From: Patescibacteria group bacterium
Lineage (GTDB): Bacteria > Patescibacteriota > Microgenomatia > UBA1400 > PJMF01
DNA length: 48,522 nucleotides
Assembly (NCBI GenBank): GCA_018830045.1
Contig: JAHJTF010000021.1
Coordinates: 1 to 48,522 of the forward strand
Direction: 5' to 3'
A program made the position numbers and the translations under genes. A model generated the notes under the pieces. The model made no database searches. It was not told the origin of the DNA and saw only the letters and a list, made by a program, of their open reading frames with translations. Within the stretch, counting starts at the first letter, position 1; every line of letters starts with the position of its first letter. Shown here piece by piece: positions 37,638 through 47,551 of this stretch.

Positions 37638-38771
37638 GTGGTGAAAAAATATATCATTTGGGCAACTCTCATCACGGCACTAATTTCTTTTCCCATTGGT
37701 TGGTTCACCGGGAGCTTAATTGACTTACCCTTACTTTTTGATGAAAAAGGTTTTTTTTCTCCTCTAATTTTTCAATCTCAACAAAAAGAATTATCTCTGT
37801 TGAAATACAGTATAAAAAATTTACAAAACTATCCCTATCAATCTAGTTTCATTGTGATTAAAAATGAGATGAATAGGACGCCTGATTACGTTAACTATGT
37901 GTTTTCTTTTCAAACTTTAAATAAAACCATGACCGGACAACTAAATATTCCTACTGCCCCATCTCCCGTTGGAGGTTACCCAGTCATTGTGATGTTGCGA
38001 GGTTACGTACCAGAAGAAATTTACCAAACTGGCACTGGAACTAAGGCTATTGCGGCTATATTTGCAAAAAATGGTTATGTGACAATCGCGCCTGATTTTT
38101 TTGGATTTGGAGAAAGTGATTTAGAAACTGAAGATTCTTGGGAAGCACGCTTGCAAAAACCAATTAGCGTCATTGAGTTATTAAAAACTATTAAAGATAA
38201 TCCTGAAATTACAACTGATGCAGGGGTAACTAAATTAGATGATTGTGGCTGCAAGACTGGCCTTTGGGCTCACAGCAATGGTGGCCAAATTGCTTTAACT
38301 GTGCTTGAGGTTTCAAGACAACCCATGCCCACTAGCCTTTGGGCACCAGTGACCGTCCCCTTTCCTTACTCAATTTTATTTTTTAGTGATGAGCATGATG
38401 ATGAGGGTAAAGGAATGCGCAAGTGGGTGAGTATGTTTGAAGACGATTATGATGTTTTTGACTTTAGCCTAACTCAACATCTAGATAAGTTATCTGGGTC
38501 TATTCAAATTCATCAAGGAACCTCGGATGATGCCGTTCCCAGTACCTGGAATGATGAGTTTGTGGACAAAATAAGAGTTGAGAATCAGCGACGCGAGAAG
38601 CTTCTAGAAGAAATCAAAACTAGCACCCAATCTGGCGAGCTGGAAACTCCACTTCCACCAATTGGAATCAGTTACTTTAAATATCCTGGCGCCGATCATA
38701 ATATGAAACCTAGTTGGGATGCGGTTGTACAAAGGGATTTAGTGTTTTTTAATGAAAAATTAAAAAATTAA
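37638..38771 (+). CDS. Alpha/beta hydrolase (dienelactone hydrolase / S9-like)
   Basis: GYPVIVMLRGYVP, GYVTIAPDFFGFGESD, GLWAHSNGGQIAL, HQGTSDDAVPSTWN, PGADHNM. Confidence 0.85.
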   Translation: MVKKYIIWATLITALISFPIGWFTGSLIDLPLLFDEKGFFSPLIFQSQQKELSLLKYSIKNLQNYPYQSSFIVIKNEMNRTPDYVNYVFSFQTLNKTMTGQLNIPTAPSPVGGYPVIVMLRGYVPEEIYQTGTGTKAIAAIFAKNGYVTIAPDFFGFGESDLETEDSWEARLQKPISVIELLKTIKDNPEITTDAGVTKLDDCGCKTGLWAHSNGGQIALTVLEVSRQPMPTSLWAPVTVPFPYSILFFSDEHDDEGKGMRKWVSMFEDDYDVFDFSLTQHLDKLSGSIQIHQGTSDDAVPSTWNDEFVDKIRVENQRREKLLEEIKTSTQSGELETPLPPIGISYFKYPGADHNMKPSWDAVVQRDLVFFNEKLKN

Positions 38772-39892
38772 GCTTTTAGTTCTGGTTTTTCTGGTTTTTC
38801 TGGTTTCTTTAATCCCTTACCATGATAACCTTCAATTTTCCCAATTTTGCGATCCATTTGTTTAAATCTAGTCCCTGTGATTTCTTGATAAGCTTTGCCC
38901 AGCGTATCTATAGAACGGCCATATTTGACAAACTGATCTTTAAATCTACGCCATTCTTGAGTAAAACCATCAATGTAACCAATTACCTCTCGTAAGCGAT
39001 CTTCAAGCATGAAGTTGCGGTAACTTTCGATGATGGTTCTAGCCACGATAATAAAAGTAAAAGGCGAGACAATAATAACTCGTTTTTCTAACGCTTCATC
39101 TACCAATTCTGGAAACTTTTGATTTACGAACGAAAACACCATCTCATTGGGGACAAACATAATTGCATAGTCCAGAGTATTTTGTTCAGGGCTAATGTAC
39201 TGCGCAACTTTAGAAATTTTGATTTTTAAATCACGTCTAAACTGCCCAAGATGCTCATCTTTACCTTTTTTAGTCTCAGCTGTAGACATCTTTTGAATTT
39301 CACTATAAGGAAACTTAACATCCACTGATACAAAACGGTTATCGGGGAGCAATAAAGTAATATCTGGTTTAAGATTAGAACTACCTAAAAAAGTTTGGCG
39401 TTGGTAGTGAATTCCCTCCAATAATCCCTGAGAGGCCAGTAAATCTTCGATAATCCGCTCTCCCCAGGCTCCACGAGTCTGATTATTAGAGAGTACTTTA
39501 GCCAATTGAGAGGTTGAAATTTCTAGCTCTTTAGTAAGCTTGCGATGCTCATCTATTTGAGTGGTTAATTTATCAAATTTTTGGTTTCTGTCTTTATCAA
39601 TCAATCTAATTTCCTTTTGTCTTTCACTTAAATCTTCCTGAAGCTGCTTCACTAAGTTTTCAATCATTTTCTGTTTATTATCTAGATCAATCTTGATAGC
39701 TTCTCTCTCGCCCTCTAATACTTGCTTGCTTTGCTCTGCAATTTTAGTGGTACTTAAGCTAAAAACTTTATGAATTAGGTTTTCTACTTCTTCTTGGGTG
39801 TTCTGCGCAGAGAGTTTTTTTTGTAAAAAAAGGTATAAACCAACAAAGCCAAAAACAATCACACCTAAAATCAGCAATAAATCAATCGACAT
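38768..39892 (-). CDS. rmuC: DNA recombination protein RmuC
   Basis: SNNQTRGAWGERIIEDLLASQGLLEGIHYQRQ, KPDITLLLPDNRFVSVDVKFPYSE, YAIMFVPNEMVF. Confidence 0.93.
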   Translation of the reverse strand: MSIDLLLILGVIVFGFVGLYLFLQKKLSAQNTQEEVENLIHKVFSLSTTKIAEQSKQVLEGEREAIKIDLDNKQKMIENLVKQLQEDLSERQKEIRLIDKDRNQKFDKLTTQIDEHRKLTKELEISTSQLAKVLSNNQTRGAWGERIIEDLLASQGLLEGIHYQRQTFLGSSNLKPDITLLLPDNRFVSVDVKFPYSEIQKMSTAETKKGKDEHLGQFRRDLKIKISKVAQYISPEQNTLDYAIMFVPNEMVFSFVNQKFPELVDEALEKRVIIVSPFTFIIVARTIIESYRNFMLEDRLREVIGYIDGFTQEWRRFKDQFVKYGRSIDTLGKAYQEITGTRFKQMDRKIGKIEGYHGKGLKKPEKPEKPELKA

Positions 39893-39918
39893 AGTTAGAG
39901 TATACTTGATTTAAATAA

Positions 39919-40338
39919 ATGCAAAAGGCCAAATCGAGATTAAAGACCTCCCAGCAACCTCAACTTAAAAGTATTAGGCCGCGTGGTTCTCTAGGCTTAC
40001 CTAAAAAATATTTTAAACATTTACCGTTATTGTTTTTAAGCCTACCATTTTATTTTGGGGCTTATTATATTTTGACTGCAATTCACCCTACTCAAATTCA
40101 ACATTTTCTAATTCCCAACACTTATCTACCACTGCAGTTAGTATTTTTTTGCGCAAATTTTTTTTTCTTTAGTTTCCTGATGCTCAAAACCCGGCGCGGT
40201 TTAGAGCTGAGTTTGCTGTTAGGTTTTGCTTTATTTTTAAAACTTCAGGGAATTACTAACTATTCTGCGATAGTGACGGGTCTATTGGCGATTTTTTTGG
40301 TGGTAGAAATTTTATTTTCTTTGCTTAAAAAAAAGTGA
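39919..40338 (+). CDS. Hypothetical membrane protein
   Basis: Several TM segments. Confidence 0.5.
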   Translation: MQKAKSRLKTSQQPQLKSIRPRGSLGLPKKYFKHLPLLFLSLPFYFGAYYILTAIHPTQIQHFLIPNTYLPLQLVFFCANFFFFSFLMLKTRRGLELSLLLGFALFLKLQGITNYSAIVTGLLAIFLVVEILFSLLKKK

Positions 40339-40388
40339 TTTGTTTTGGTATAATGACGATTAGTTTGAGAGCTTTAGAAAATTGTTAA

Positions 40389-40748
40389 ATGCAAACCTCC
40401 AGTAAAAAACTTTCTAATAAACAACAACAAGAAATCATAGAGCAGTTCGTGACTTTATTATCGGATTTGCGCCATCCTGATGAAAGCAGGGCTTTTTTTG
40501 AGTCTTTTCTGACTAAAACTGAACAAAGTGTGTTTGCCAAACGCTTAGGAATTATCTGGATGCTGCATCAAGAAAAATCTTATGGCGAAATTAAGAAAAA
40601 ACTTAATGTTTCTAGCGCAACAATTTCCTCTATAGCGGGGCAAATGGAACAACAAGGGATTCAATTAATCATTAAAAAACTACGTGTCGATGACTGGGCC
40701 CAAAGATGGACAAAAAAAATCATGGGCTTTTTTCGAGTTAAATCCTAG
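40389..40748 (+). CDS. YerC/YecD family TrpR-like regulator
   Basis: FFESFLTKTEQSVFAKRLGIIWMLHQEKSYGEIKKKLNVSSATISSI. Confidence 0.8.
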   Translation: MQTSSKKLSNKQQQEIIEQFVTLLSDLRHPDESRAFFESFLTKTEQSVFAKRLGIIWMLHQEKSYGEIKKKLNVSSATISSIAGQMEQQGIQLIIKKLRVDDWAQRWTKKIMGFFRVKS

Positions 40749-40762
40749 GCTAGAATACTAGT

Positions 40763-42178
40763 ATGCCTAGAGACACTTTTTACCTCACCACCACCCTTCC
40801 TTACGTCAACGCTGCCCCTCACATTGGTTTTGCTTTAGAAATAGTGGCTGCGGATGTAATTGCCCGCTACCAGCGGCTGATCAACAAAGAGGTAGTTTTT
40901 AACACTGGTACTGATGAACATGGTCAAAAAATTTATCAACAGGCTTTAGAAAACAATCAAGATCCACAAGCCTATGCTGATGAATATGCAGTTAAATTTG
41001 ATGACCTCAAAAAATTATTAAATTTAAGTTATACAAATTTTATCCGTACCACAAGCCCTGATCACAAAGCTGCGGCTCAAGAATTTTGGCGTCGCTGTGA
41101 TGCAAATGGTTATATTTATAAAAGCAAATATAAAACTAAATACTGCGTGGGCTGTGAGTTAGAAAAAACTGATTCAGAGCTAGAGGATGGCAAGTGTCCG
41201 CTGCATCCCAATAACGAACTAGACATGAGAGAAGAAGAAAACTACTTCTTTAAATTTTCTAAGTTTCAAAAACAACTTTTAGATCTTTACGATAAAAATC
41301 CTGAGTTTGTCAAACCAGTTGGCAAACAAAAAGAAATCACTAATTTTGTTAAAGAAGGCCTGCGAGATTTTAGTATTTCCCGTCTGAAAGAAAAAATGCC
41401 TTGGGGAGTCCCGGTGCCCAATGATCCCGATCATGTTATGTATGTTTGGTTTGATGCGTTAGTAAACTATATTTCGACGATTGGTTGGCCTCAAGATCAA
41501 GATAATTTCAAAAAATTCTGGCCAGTAATCCAGCTAGCAGGGAAAGATAATCTCCGCCAGCAGTCTGCAATGTGGCAAGCGATGTTGATGGCCGCCAACT
41601 TACCTAACTCCAAAAAAATCCTAATCAATGGTTTTATTGGTGTAGATGGTCAAAAAATGAGTAAGTCTTTGGGGAATGTAATTGCTCCTAGTGAATTAGT
41701 AGAAAAATACGGCATTGACGGTGCTCGTTTTGTGATTATTAATCTTGGTGTTTTTGGTGACGATATAGATGTTACTTGGCAAAAATTAGATGAAACATAT
41801 ACTGCTGATTTGGCCAATGGTCTGGGCAATTTATGCTCAAGAGTAGCGAGGATGTGTGAACAAAACAGCGTCCAGGGCAGTGTTGTTTCTCAATTTGAGA
41901 ATAATTTTTCTAAGCTAATGGATAACTACGATCTAACCAATGCGCTTAATTGGATTACAGATCAAATCGCAATCACTGATCAATATTTAAGCAAAACTCA
42001 ACCCTGGAAAAAAGAAGGTAATGAGCAAAAAGAGATTTTAATTGAAGCGGTCAAAAGGATTTTAAGTATTTTCTATCATCTCCAACCCTTCATGCCGGAA
42101 ACATCTAATATAATTCTAGATCACTTTAGTCAATTAAAGATTGCCTCTTTAGCACCACTTTTTCCACGACTAGCTTAA
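40763..42178 (+). CDS. metG: Methionyl-tRNA synthetase
   Basis: TTTLPYVNAAPHIGFALEIVAADVIARYQR, GTDEHGQKI, DGQKMSKSLGN. Confidence 0.97.
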   Translation: MPRDTFYLTTTLPYVNAAPHIGFALEIVAADVIARYQRLINKEVVFNTGTDEHGQKIYQQALENNQDPQAYADEYAVKFDDLKKLLNLSYTNFIRTTSPDHKAAAQEFWRRCDANGYIYKSKYKTKYCVGCELEKTDSELEDGKCPLHPNNELDMREEENYFFKFSKFQKQLLDLYDKNPEFVKPVGKQKEITNFVKEGLRDFSISRLKEKMPWGVPVPNDPDHVMYVWFDALVNYISTIGWPQDQDNFKKFWPVIQLAGKDNLRQQSAMWQAMLMAANLPNSKKILINGFIGVDGQKMSKSLGNVIAPSELVEKYGIDGARFVIINLGVFGDDIDVTWQKLDETYTADLANGLGNLCSRVARMCEQNSVQGSVVSQFENNFSKLMDNYDLTNALNWITDQIAITDQYLSKTQPWKKEGNEQKEILIEAVKRILSIFYHLQPFMPETSNIILDHFSQLKIASLAPLFPRLA

Positions 42179-42181
42179 ATT

Positions 42182-43000
42182 ATGATTATTGATACCCACT
42201 GTCATTACAACCTTCCCCCGCTTTATGAGCATTGGCAGGATCATTGGAAAAAAGCTCAAGATCATGGAATTACCCAAAGCATTATTCCTGGCACCAACAT
42301 TGAAACCAGCCAAAACGCAGTTGAAATTGCCCAACACGATAAAAACTTATTTGCAACTGTCGGGGTACATCCCCATGAATATAATCAAATCCACCCTGAT
42401 GATTTATCAGTAATTATCGCTCAACACGTCGCCGCCCTATCAATGCTGTTAGATGATGATAAAAATGTCATCAGCATAGGCGAAACTGGTCTGGATTACT
42501 ATCGCTTAAAAGATGAGCAAAGAGAGATCGCTATTTTTAACCAACAAGCCGCTTTCAAAATGCATATTCAGCTAGCTAACAAATTTAAAAAAATTTTAGT
42601 TATTCATTCTCGTGATAAAGGGGGTGATAAAAAGAGAGACAACCAGGGCTACTGGGATATATTAAAAATTATCAAAAATGATTATCAACATAAAAAACCG
42701 CTCATCCTGCATTGTATCTCTGGACCCAAAGAGTATCTAAAGGAAGCGCTTGAGCTAGGAGCCTATATTGGGATCGGGGCAAATGTGACCTATCCCGATG
42801 CTAATGAATTACGAACATTGATAGCAATCGTACCCCAAGATCGACTTTTACTTGAAACAGATGCGCCCTACTTACCGCCCCAAGAATTTCGCGGTCAAAC
42901 ATGTGAGCCCTGGATGATAAAAAAAACTGCGCAGTTTCTTAGGCATCTCGGGATGAATTTAGAGCAAATTTACCAAAACTTTAATCAACTCAGGGTATAA
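42182..43000 (+). CDS. tatD: TatD family hydrolase
   Basis: IIDTHCHYN, IGETGLDYYR, LLLETDAPYLPPQEFRGQ. Confidence 0.95.
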   Translation: MIIDTHCHYNLPPLYEHWQDHWKKAQDHGITQSIIPGTNIETSQNAVEIAQHDKNLFATVGVHPHEYNQIHPDDLSVIIAQHVAALSMLLDDDKNVISIGETGLDYYRLKDEQREIAIFNQQAAFKMHIQLANKFKKILVIHSRDKGGDKKRDNQGYWDILKIIKNDYQHKKPLILHCISGPKEYLKEALELGAYIGIGANVTYPDANELRTLIAIVPQDRLLLETDAPYLPPQEFRGQTCEPWMIKKTAQFLRHLGMNLEQIYQNFNQLRV

Positions 43001-43010
43001 TACGTCCCTA

Positions 43011-44507
43011 ATGATCAAAACTTACTTTCGCAGACATCCCATCCGGACCAAACGAGCCTTAGAGATTTTACCAGGATTTGTATCTTGGTCTCTGATTCTT
43101 TTTCCTTTTTGGGGTTCACTCATCTTTCCCGTGGCTGTGGCTTATTATGTAATTGCTTTTGCGGTCTATTGGCTTTATCGCTCGCTCTCAATTGCAACCC
43201 TGTCGATTTTGGCTCACTTTAAAATCAAAGCCGCCAAGCAATTTGACTGGATCAGCGATTTAAAAAGCCACTTTCCACGTCGATGGAAAACCATTCATCA
43301 CATCGTCATTATCCCAACTTATAAAGAACCAATTCATGTTTTACGGCGTACGCTAGAAGCTTTATCCCAACAATCTTTTCCAACTCATAATATTCATCTC
43401 ATGGTCTCTTTTGAAAATAGAGAGGGTAAGCCTGCTAGAGAAAAAGCCATTAAGCTTAAAAAAGAATTTAAAGAAAAATTTGGTCATCTCTGGATCACTT
43501 ACCATCCAGATATCGAAGGTGAGGTTAAAGGCAAATCTGCCAATACCTCTTGGGGTGCTAAAAAAGCTAAACAGCTTCTGGTAGACAAGATCAATATTCC
43601 TATTGAAAACGTCACTATCACCAGTCAAGATGCGGATGCTGTTTTGCATCCTCACTATTTTTCCAACCTCACTTATGCATTTCTCAAAACCGATAAGCCT
43701 TATAATAGAATTTGGCAGGGTAATATCGTTTTTTATAATAATATCTGGCGAGTTCCGGCACCCATCCGGGTTATGGCCTCAATCTTTTCTGTGATGCAAA
43801 TGTATATTCTGATGAGAAAAGATCGCCTCATTAACTTCTCAACCTACTCTACTTCCCTCAGACATGTTCATGAAATTGGCTATTGGGACACCGATGTTAT
43901 TCCAGAAGATTATCGCCTATTTTTTAAATCATACTTTGCTAAAAAAGGAGATTTTGAGGTCGAACCTATTTTCCTCCCGATTTACCAAGATGCAGTCGAA
44001 TCAAGCTCCACTATTGAAGCCTACAAAAATCAATATGAACAACTCAGGCGCTGGGCCTGGGGCACAAGCGACGATGCCTATATTATTCGTCAATATGTTT
44101 TAGCTGAAGAAGTGCCTTTCTTAGACAAAACAATTCGCGTTCTAAAAGTTATTGAAGATCATTTTCTTTGGCCAGTCAACTGGTTTGCTATTACTGTTTC
44201 AGCCATATTGCCACCACTTTTAAATGAGCAATTTAACCGCACTGTGATTGGGAAAACTCTGCCTCAAGTGACTTCTTTTTTACTAACATTGTCACTGGTG
44301 TCAATGGCAGTTATTTTTATTATTGACGCCCTCAATCGTCCTCCACGACCCAATAAACGCAGTCCCCTCTCTTACATAATTCAGCCTCTGGAATTTTTAA
44401 TGTTGCCAATCATTGGCTTCTTTTTCTCAGCCCTACCAGGAATTGATGCTCACACTAGGCTAATGATGGGAAAATACATTGAGTACCGAGTTACGCAAAA
44501 GGTCTAG
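43011..44507 (+). CDS. Family 2-type membrane glycosyltransferase
   Basis: IVIIPTYKEPIHVLRRTLEALSQQSFP, TSQDADAVLHPHY, IPEDYRLFF, QLRRWAWG; TM segments at both ends. Confidence 0.88.
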   Translation: MIKTYFRRHPIRTKRALEILPGFVSWSLILFPFWGSLIFPVAVAYYVIAFAVYWLYRSLSIATLSILAHFKIKAAKQFDWISDLKSHFPRRWKTIHHIVIIPTYKEPIHVLRRTLEALSQQSFPTHNIHLMVSFENREGKPAREKAIKLKKEFKEKFGHLWITYHPDIEGEVKGKSANTSWGAKKAKQLLVDKINIPIENVTITSQDADAVLHPHYFSNLTYAFLKTDKPYNRIWQGNIVFYNNIWRVPAPIRVMASIFSVMQMYILMRKDRLINFSTYSTSLRHVHEIGYWDTDVIPEDYRLFFKSYFAKKGDFEVEPIFLPIYQDAVESSSTIEAYKNQYEQLRRWAWGTSDDAYIIRQYVLAEEVPFLDKTIRVLKVIEDHFLWPVNWFAITVSAILPPLLNEQFNRTVIGKTLPQVTSFLLTLSLVSMAVIFIIDALNRPPRPNKRSPLSYIIQPLEFLMLPIIGFFFSALPGIDAHTRLMMGKYIEYRVTQKV

Positions 44508-44539
44508 ATTCTAACTTAAGTTTGCTACATAATAAAAAT

Positions 44540-46138
44540 ATGATTAATCTGGCAAGACGTTTTGATCGCTGGCTCCACTCTCACTTATTTCTTCTAGTCG
44601 CCTTATTACTCTTGATCGTCTTGCGTATTCCCAACTTTTTTGAGCCCTATTGGTACGGAGATGAAGGGATTTATTTAACCATTGGTAATGCCATCAAAAA
44701 TGGAGAAAGACTCTACAGTGAAATCGTTGATCATAAAACACCCATCATTTATTTCTTAGCAACAGTGCCAAACCAACTATATTTTAGATTTTTGACTCTC
44801 GTCTGGATGCTGGTTTCTACCATCGCCTTCTACGCTGTGGGAAAGAAAATTTTTAAGCAACAGCTTCCCCTCATCATTTCAACCCTCTGTTTTGTAATTT
44901 TAACTTCTCTGCCTTGGTTTGAGGGCAATATACCCAATGGTGAATTATTTGTCATGGGTTTTGTGCTAGTAGGAGCATGGTTATTAATCAGAACCAAGCT
45001 TTTTGATTTCTTTGTTGGAGAGAGAAAAACTCTCAATACTATTAACGACTCTACTAAATTTTATTTGGCCGGATTATGTTTTGGTCTAGCCATTTTAACT
45101 AAGGTTCCTGCTGTGTTTGATGTAGCGGCTTGGTTAGCAATAATGTGGTTTATCATGACCAACAAAGCTGAATTACTTTTAAAATCTAAGGAAAAATCTC
45201 AATGGTGGCAGCTATTGTCAAAGGTAATCCTTCAGCTGTTAATTATCGTCGCTGGTATATTCACTCCAATCTTGATCTCGACAATTTATTTCGTGGCAGT
45301 GGGTTCGGGCCAAGATTATCTTCAATTTGGCTTACTTTACAACTTCCATTATGCGGCCAACTGGGGACTGCCATTTGATAACCCGATTCTTGAAAAATTC
45401 TTTACTTTACCTGGCAAACTTATGATCGCTACGGTTGTATATTTAATTCTAACGTTCAAATCCAAAAAGATTGAGCCGGCTAATCAATTAATTGCGGGCT
45501 GGTTTATATTATCTTTAGTTGGCGCCCTACTATCCAATAGGCCCTATCCACATTACTTTCAACAATTAGTTCCTGCTTTGTCTTTTCTAGTTGGTGTAAT
45601 CATCGCCACCATCAAATCCAAAAAAAAATACAAGCTGCCTTCGCTGGCAATGAATTCATCTTTAATCGGTTTATTTATAGCTGCTCTGCTATTACTTGAT
45701 TTTGGAGCTTACCCCACTTGGTCATACTACCAAAAATTCTTTAAGTTGATCGGCCAGCAAATAAGTCCAGCAGAGTATCGTCAATCATTCAATCAATTCA
45801 TGACCGATAACTATAAAGCGGCCGAAATAATCACTAAATCAGGAGTTAGTGAAATATTTATCTGGGGGACAAATCCAATGTTATACGCACTCTCTAATAC
45901 TAACCCCACGGGAAAGTTTACTGTCTCTTTTCACATTAAAGACCTTAAGGCCTATCAGGAAACTATGGATAGCATACGTACAAAAAAGCCTTTTTTTATC
46001 GTAGTTATGAATGATGAACATGAAGAGCTGCCAGGTTTGAATGAATATTTAGAAAATAACTATATTATTAACTCTGATTTTACCCATTTCAGCTTTTGGA
46101 AGAGACTGCCTGGTTCACTCTCACGCGGGGGATTATGA
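44540..46138 (+). CDS. GT39/ArnT-like membrane glycosyltransferase (ORF track start 44522 TTG; preferred ATG 44540)
   Basis: RIPNFFEPYWYGDEGIYLTIGNAIKNGERLYSEIVDHKTPIIYFL; many TM segments. Confidence 0.8.
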   Translation: MINLARRFDRWLHSHLFLLVALLLLIVLRIPNFFEPYWYGDEGIYLTIGNAIKNGERLYSEIVDHKTPIIYFLATVPNQLYFRFLTLVWMLVSTIAFYAVGKKIFKQQLPLIISTLCFVILTSLPWFEGNIPNGELFVMGFVLVGAWLLIRTKLFDFFVGERKTLNTINDSTKFYLAGLCFGLAILTKVPAVFDVAAWLAIMWFIMTNKAELLLKSKEKSQWWQLLSKVILQLLIIVAGIFTPILISTIYFVAVGSGQDYLQFGLLYNFHYAANWGLPFDNPILEKFFTLPGKLMIATVVYLILTFKSKKIEPANQLIAGWFILSLVGALLSNRPYPHYFQQLVPALSFLVGVIIATIKSKKKYKLPSLAMNSSLIGLFIAALLLLDFGAYPTWSYYQKFFKLIGQQISPAEYRQSFNQFMTDNYKAAEIITKSGVSEIFIWGTNPMLYALSNTNPTGKFTVSFHIKDLKAYQETMDSIRTKKPFFIVVMNDEHEELPGLNEYLENNYIINSDFTHFSFWKRLPGSLSRGGL

Positions 46139-46479
46139 AATCACAATTTAGAATTCCCAAACACTTGCAAACACCATTCGCGCTTTCTTTTCTGCTTTCT
46201 TTGCTAATGATGCTCATAACTTTAGTGATGTATTTTCGTCTTCAACCACAGGTTCCTTTGTTTTATTCTCTCGCACGTCCTGCTCAGCACTTAGTAGCTA
46301 AAGAGTGGTTATTTTTACTTCCTGGTATTTCCTTTGCGATTAGTTTTCTGCACTTATCAATTGCCAGATTGGCCAAAAAAACCAACTCGCTTTTATTAAA
46401 AATATTTGCCTGGACTACTGCCGGAATTGGGTTTATATTGGGCTTGTCATTACTACGAATCATATTGATCATTCAATAA
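46135..46479 (+). CDS. Small membrane protein (ORF track start 46096; preferred ATG 46135, ATGA overlap)
   Basis: TM segments; overlapping stop/start with the upstream gene. Confidence 0.6.
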   Translation: MKSQFRIPKHLQTPFALSFLLSLLMMLITLVMYFRLQPQVPLFYSLARPAQHLVAKEWLFLLPGISFAISFLHLSIARLAKKTNSLLLKIFAWTTAGIGFILGLSLLRIILIIQ

Positions 46480-46483
46480 CATT

Positions 46484-47551
46484 ATGTGGCCTCTAGTTTT
46501 ATCAACTGTCACTAGCTTGCTGATAGCTCCTGTAATTATCCGTCTTTATAAATCTCGTAACTGGGTTGACGATCCTCATGCATCGCGTCACGCCAAAAAA
46601 ACTCATTTTTTTCCAGTCCCACGAGGAGGAGGGATGGTAGTTTATGCAGGTATCCTTCTGGCCTCATTAATTTTTTTACAAATTGATAAATATTTAATAG
46701 GGATCTTATTGGGCGGTCTAATCTTAGTCATCGGAGGAGTTTTAGATGATATTTATGATATTCACCCTCTATTGAGGTTAGGGATAAATTTTTTAGCCGC
46801 CCTAGTTGTAGTTGGTTCGGGTATTGGAATTGCCTATGTTTCTAACCCTTTTGGTCCAGGAGTCATCCATCTGAATCAACCGCAACTTCCGCTTTTTCTT
46901 TTTGGAAAAACTAGAACCATCTGGATTCTAGCTGACCTTTTTGCCTTAATTTTTATTGTCTGGAACATGAATATTGTTAATTGGGCTAAGGGAGTTGATG
47001 GTCAATTGCCTGGTTTTGTTAGCATTGCTGCCATTATGATTGGAGTGTTGTCATATCAATTTATTGATGATCCAACTCAATTTAACACTGCTCATTTGAG
47101 CTTCATCGTCGCAGGAGCTTATTTGGGTTTACTGTACTGGAATTGGTACCCTCAAAAAATGATGCCGGGTTACGGTGCAGGTTCTTTAGCTGGATATCTA
47201 CTAAGTATCTTAGCTATCTTATCTGGCGCCAAAGTCGCAACTACTCTGATGGTATTAGCTATTCCTACCGCTGATGCCATTTTTACTATTGGACGAAGGA
47301 TAGTGGCTGGGAAATCTCCATTTTGGGGCGACAGAGGTCATCTTCATCATAAATTAATGGATGTTTTAGGCTGGGGAAGGCAACGAATCGCAATTTTCTA
47401 TTGGGCTTCAAGCTTTGGGTTGGGGTGGTTATCGCTTCATCTCCAAACATGGGGTAAGATAGTGACACTGATAGTGGTTATGAGTTTAGTTTTTGGTTTT
47501 TTAATCTGGGCTAAACTCAAACAATTAAATCAAGATGAAGACCTTAACTGA
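46484..47551 (+). CDS. Undecaprenyl-phosphate GlcNAc-1-phosphate transferase (WecA/TagO/MraY-like)
   Basis: HFFPVPRGGGMVVYAGI, GGVLDDIYDIHPLLRLGINFLAA, NWAKGVDGQLPG, DRGHLHHKLMD. Confidence 0.93.
   Translation: MWPLVLSTVTSLLIAPVIIRLYKSRNWVDDPHASRHAKKTHFFPVPRGGGMVVYAGILLASLIFLQIDKYLIGILLGGLILVIGGVLDDIYDIHPLLRLGINFLAALVVVGSGIGIAYVSNPFGPGVIHLNQPQLPLFLFGKTRTIWILADLFALIFIVWNMNIVNWAKGVDGQLPGFVSIAAIMIGVLSYQFIDDPTQFNTAHLSFIVAGAYLGLLYWNWYPQKMMPGYGAGSLAGYLLSILAILSGAKVATTLMVLAIPTADAIFTIGRRIVAGKSPFWGDRGHLHHKLMDVLGWGRQRIAIFYWASSFGLGWLSLHLQTWGKIVTLIVVMSLVFGFLIWAKLKQLNQDEDLN

Noticed and set aside
38781-38807. 9-bp x3 tandem repeat in the rmuC 3' end as a phase-variation switch
   Set aside because: Unit length is a multiple of 3 and encodes KPE repeats, so slippage would not shift frame
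42189-42413. 74-aa ORF in another frame of tatD
   Set aside because: Out-of-frame shadow of a clear TatD gene
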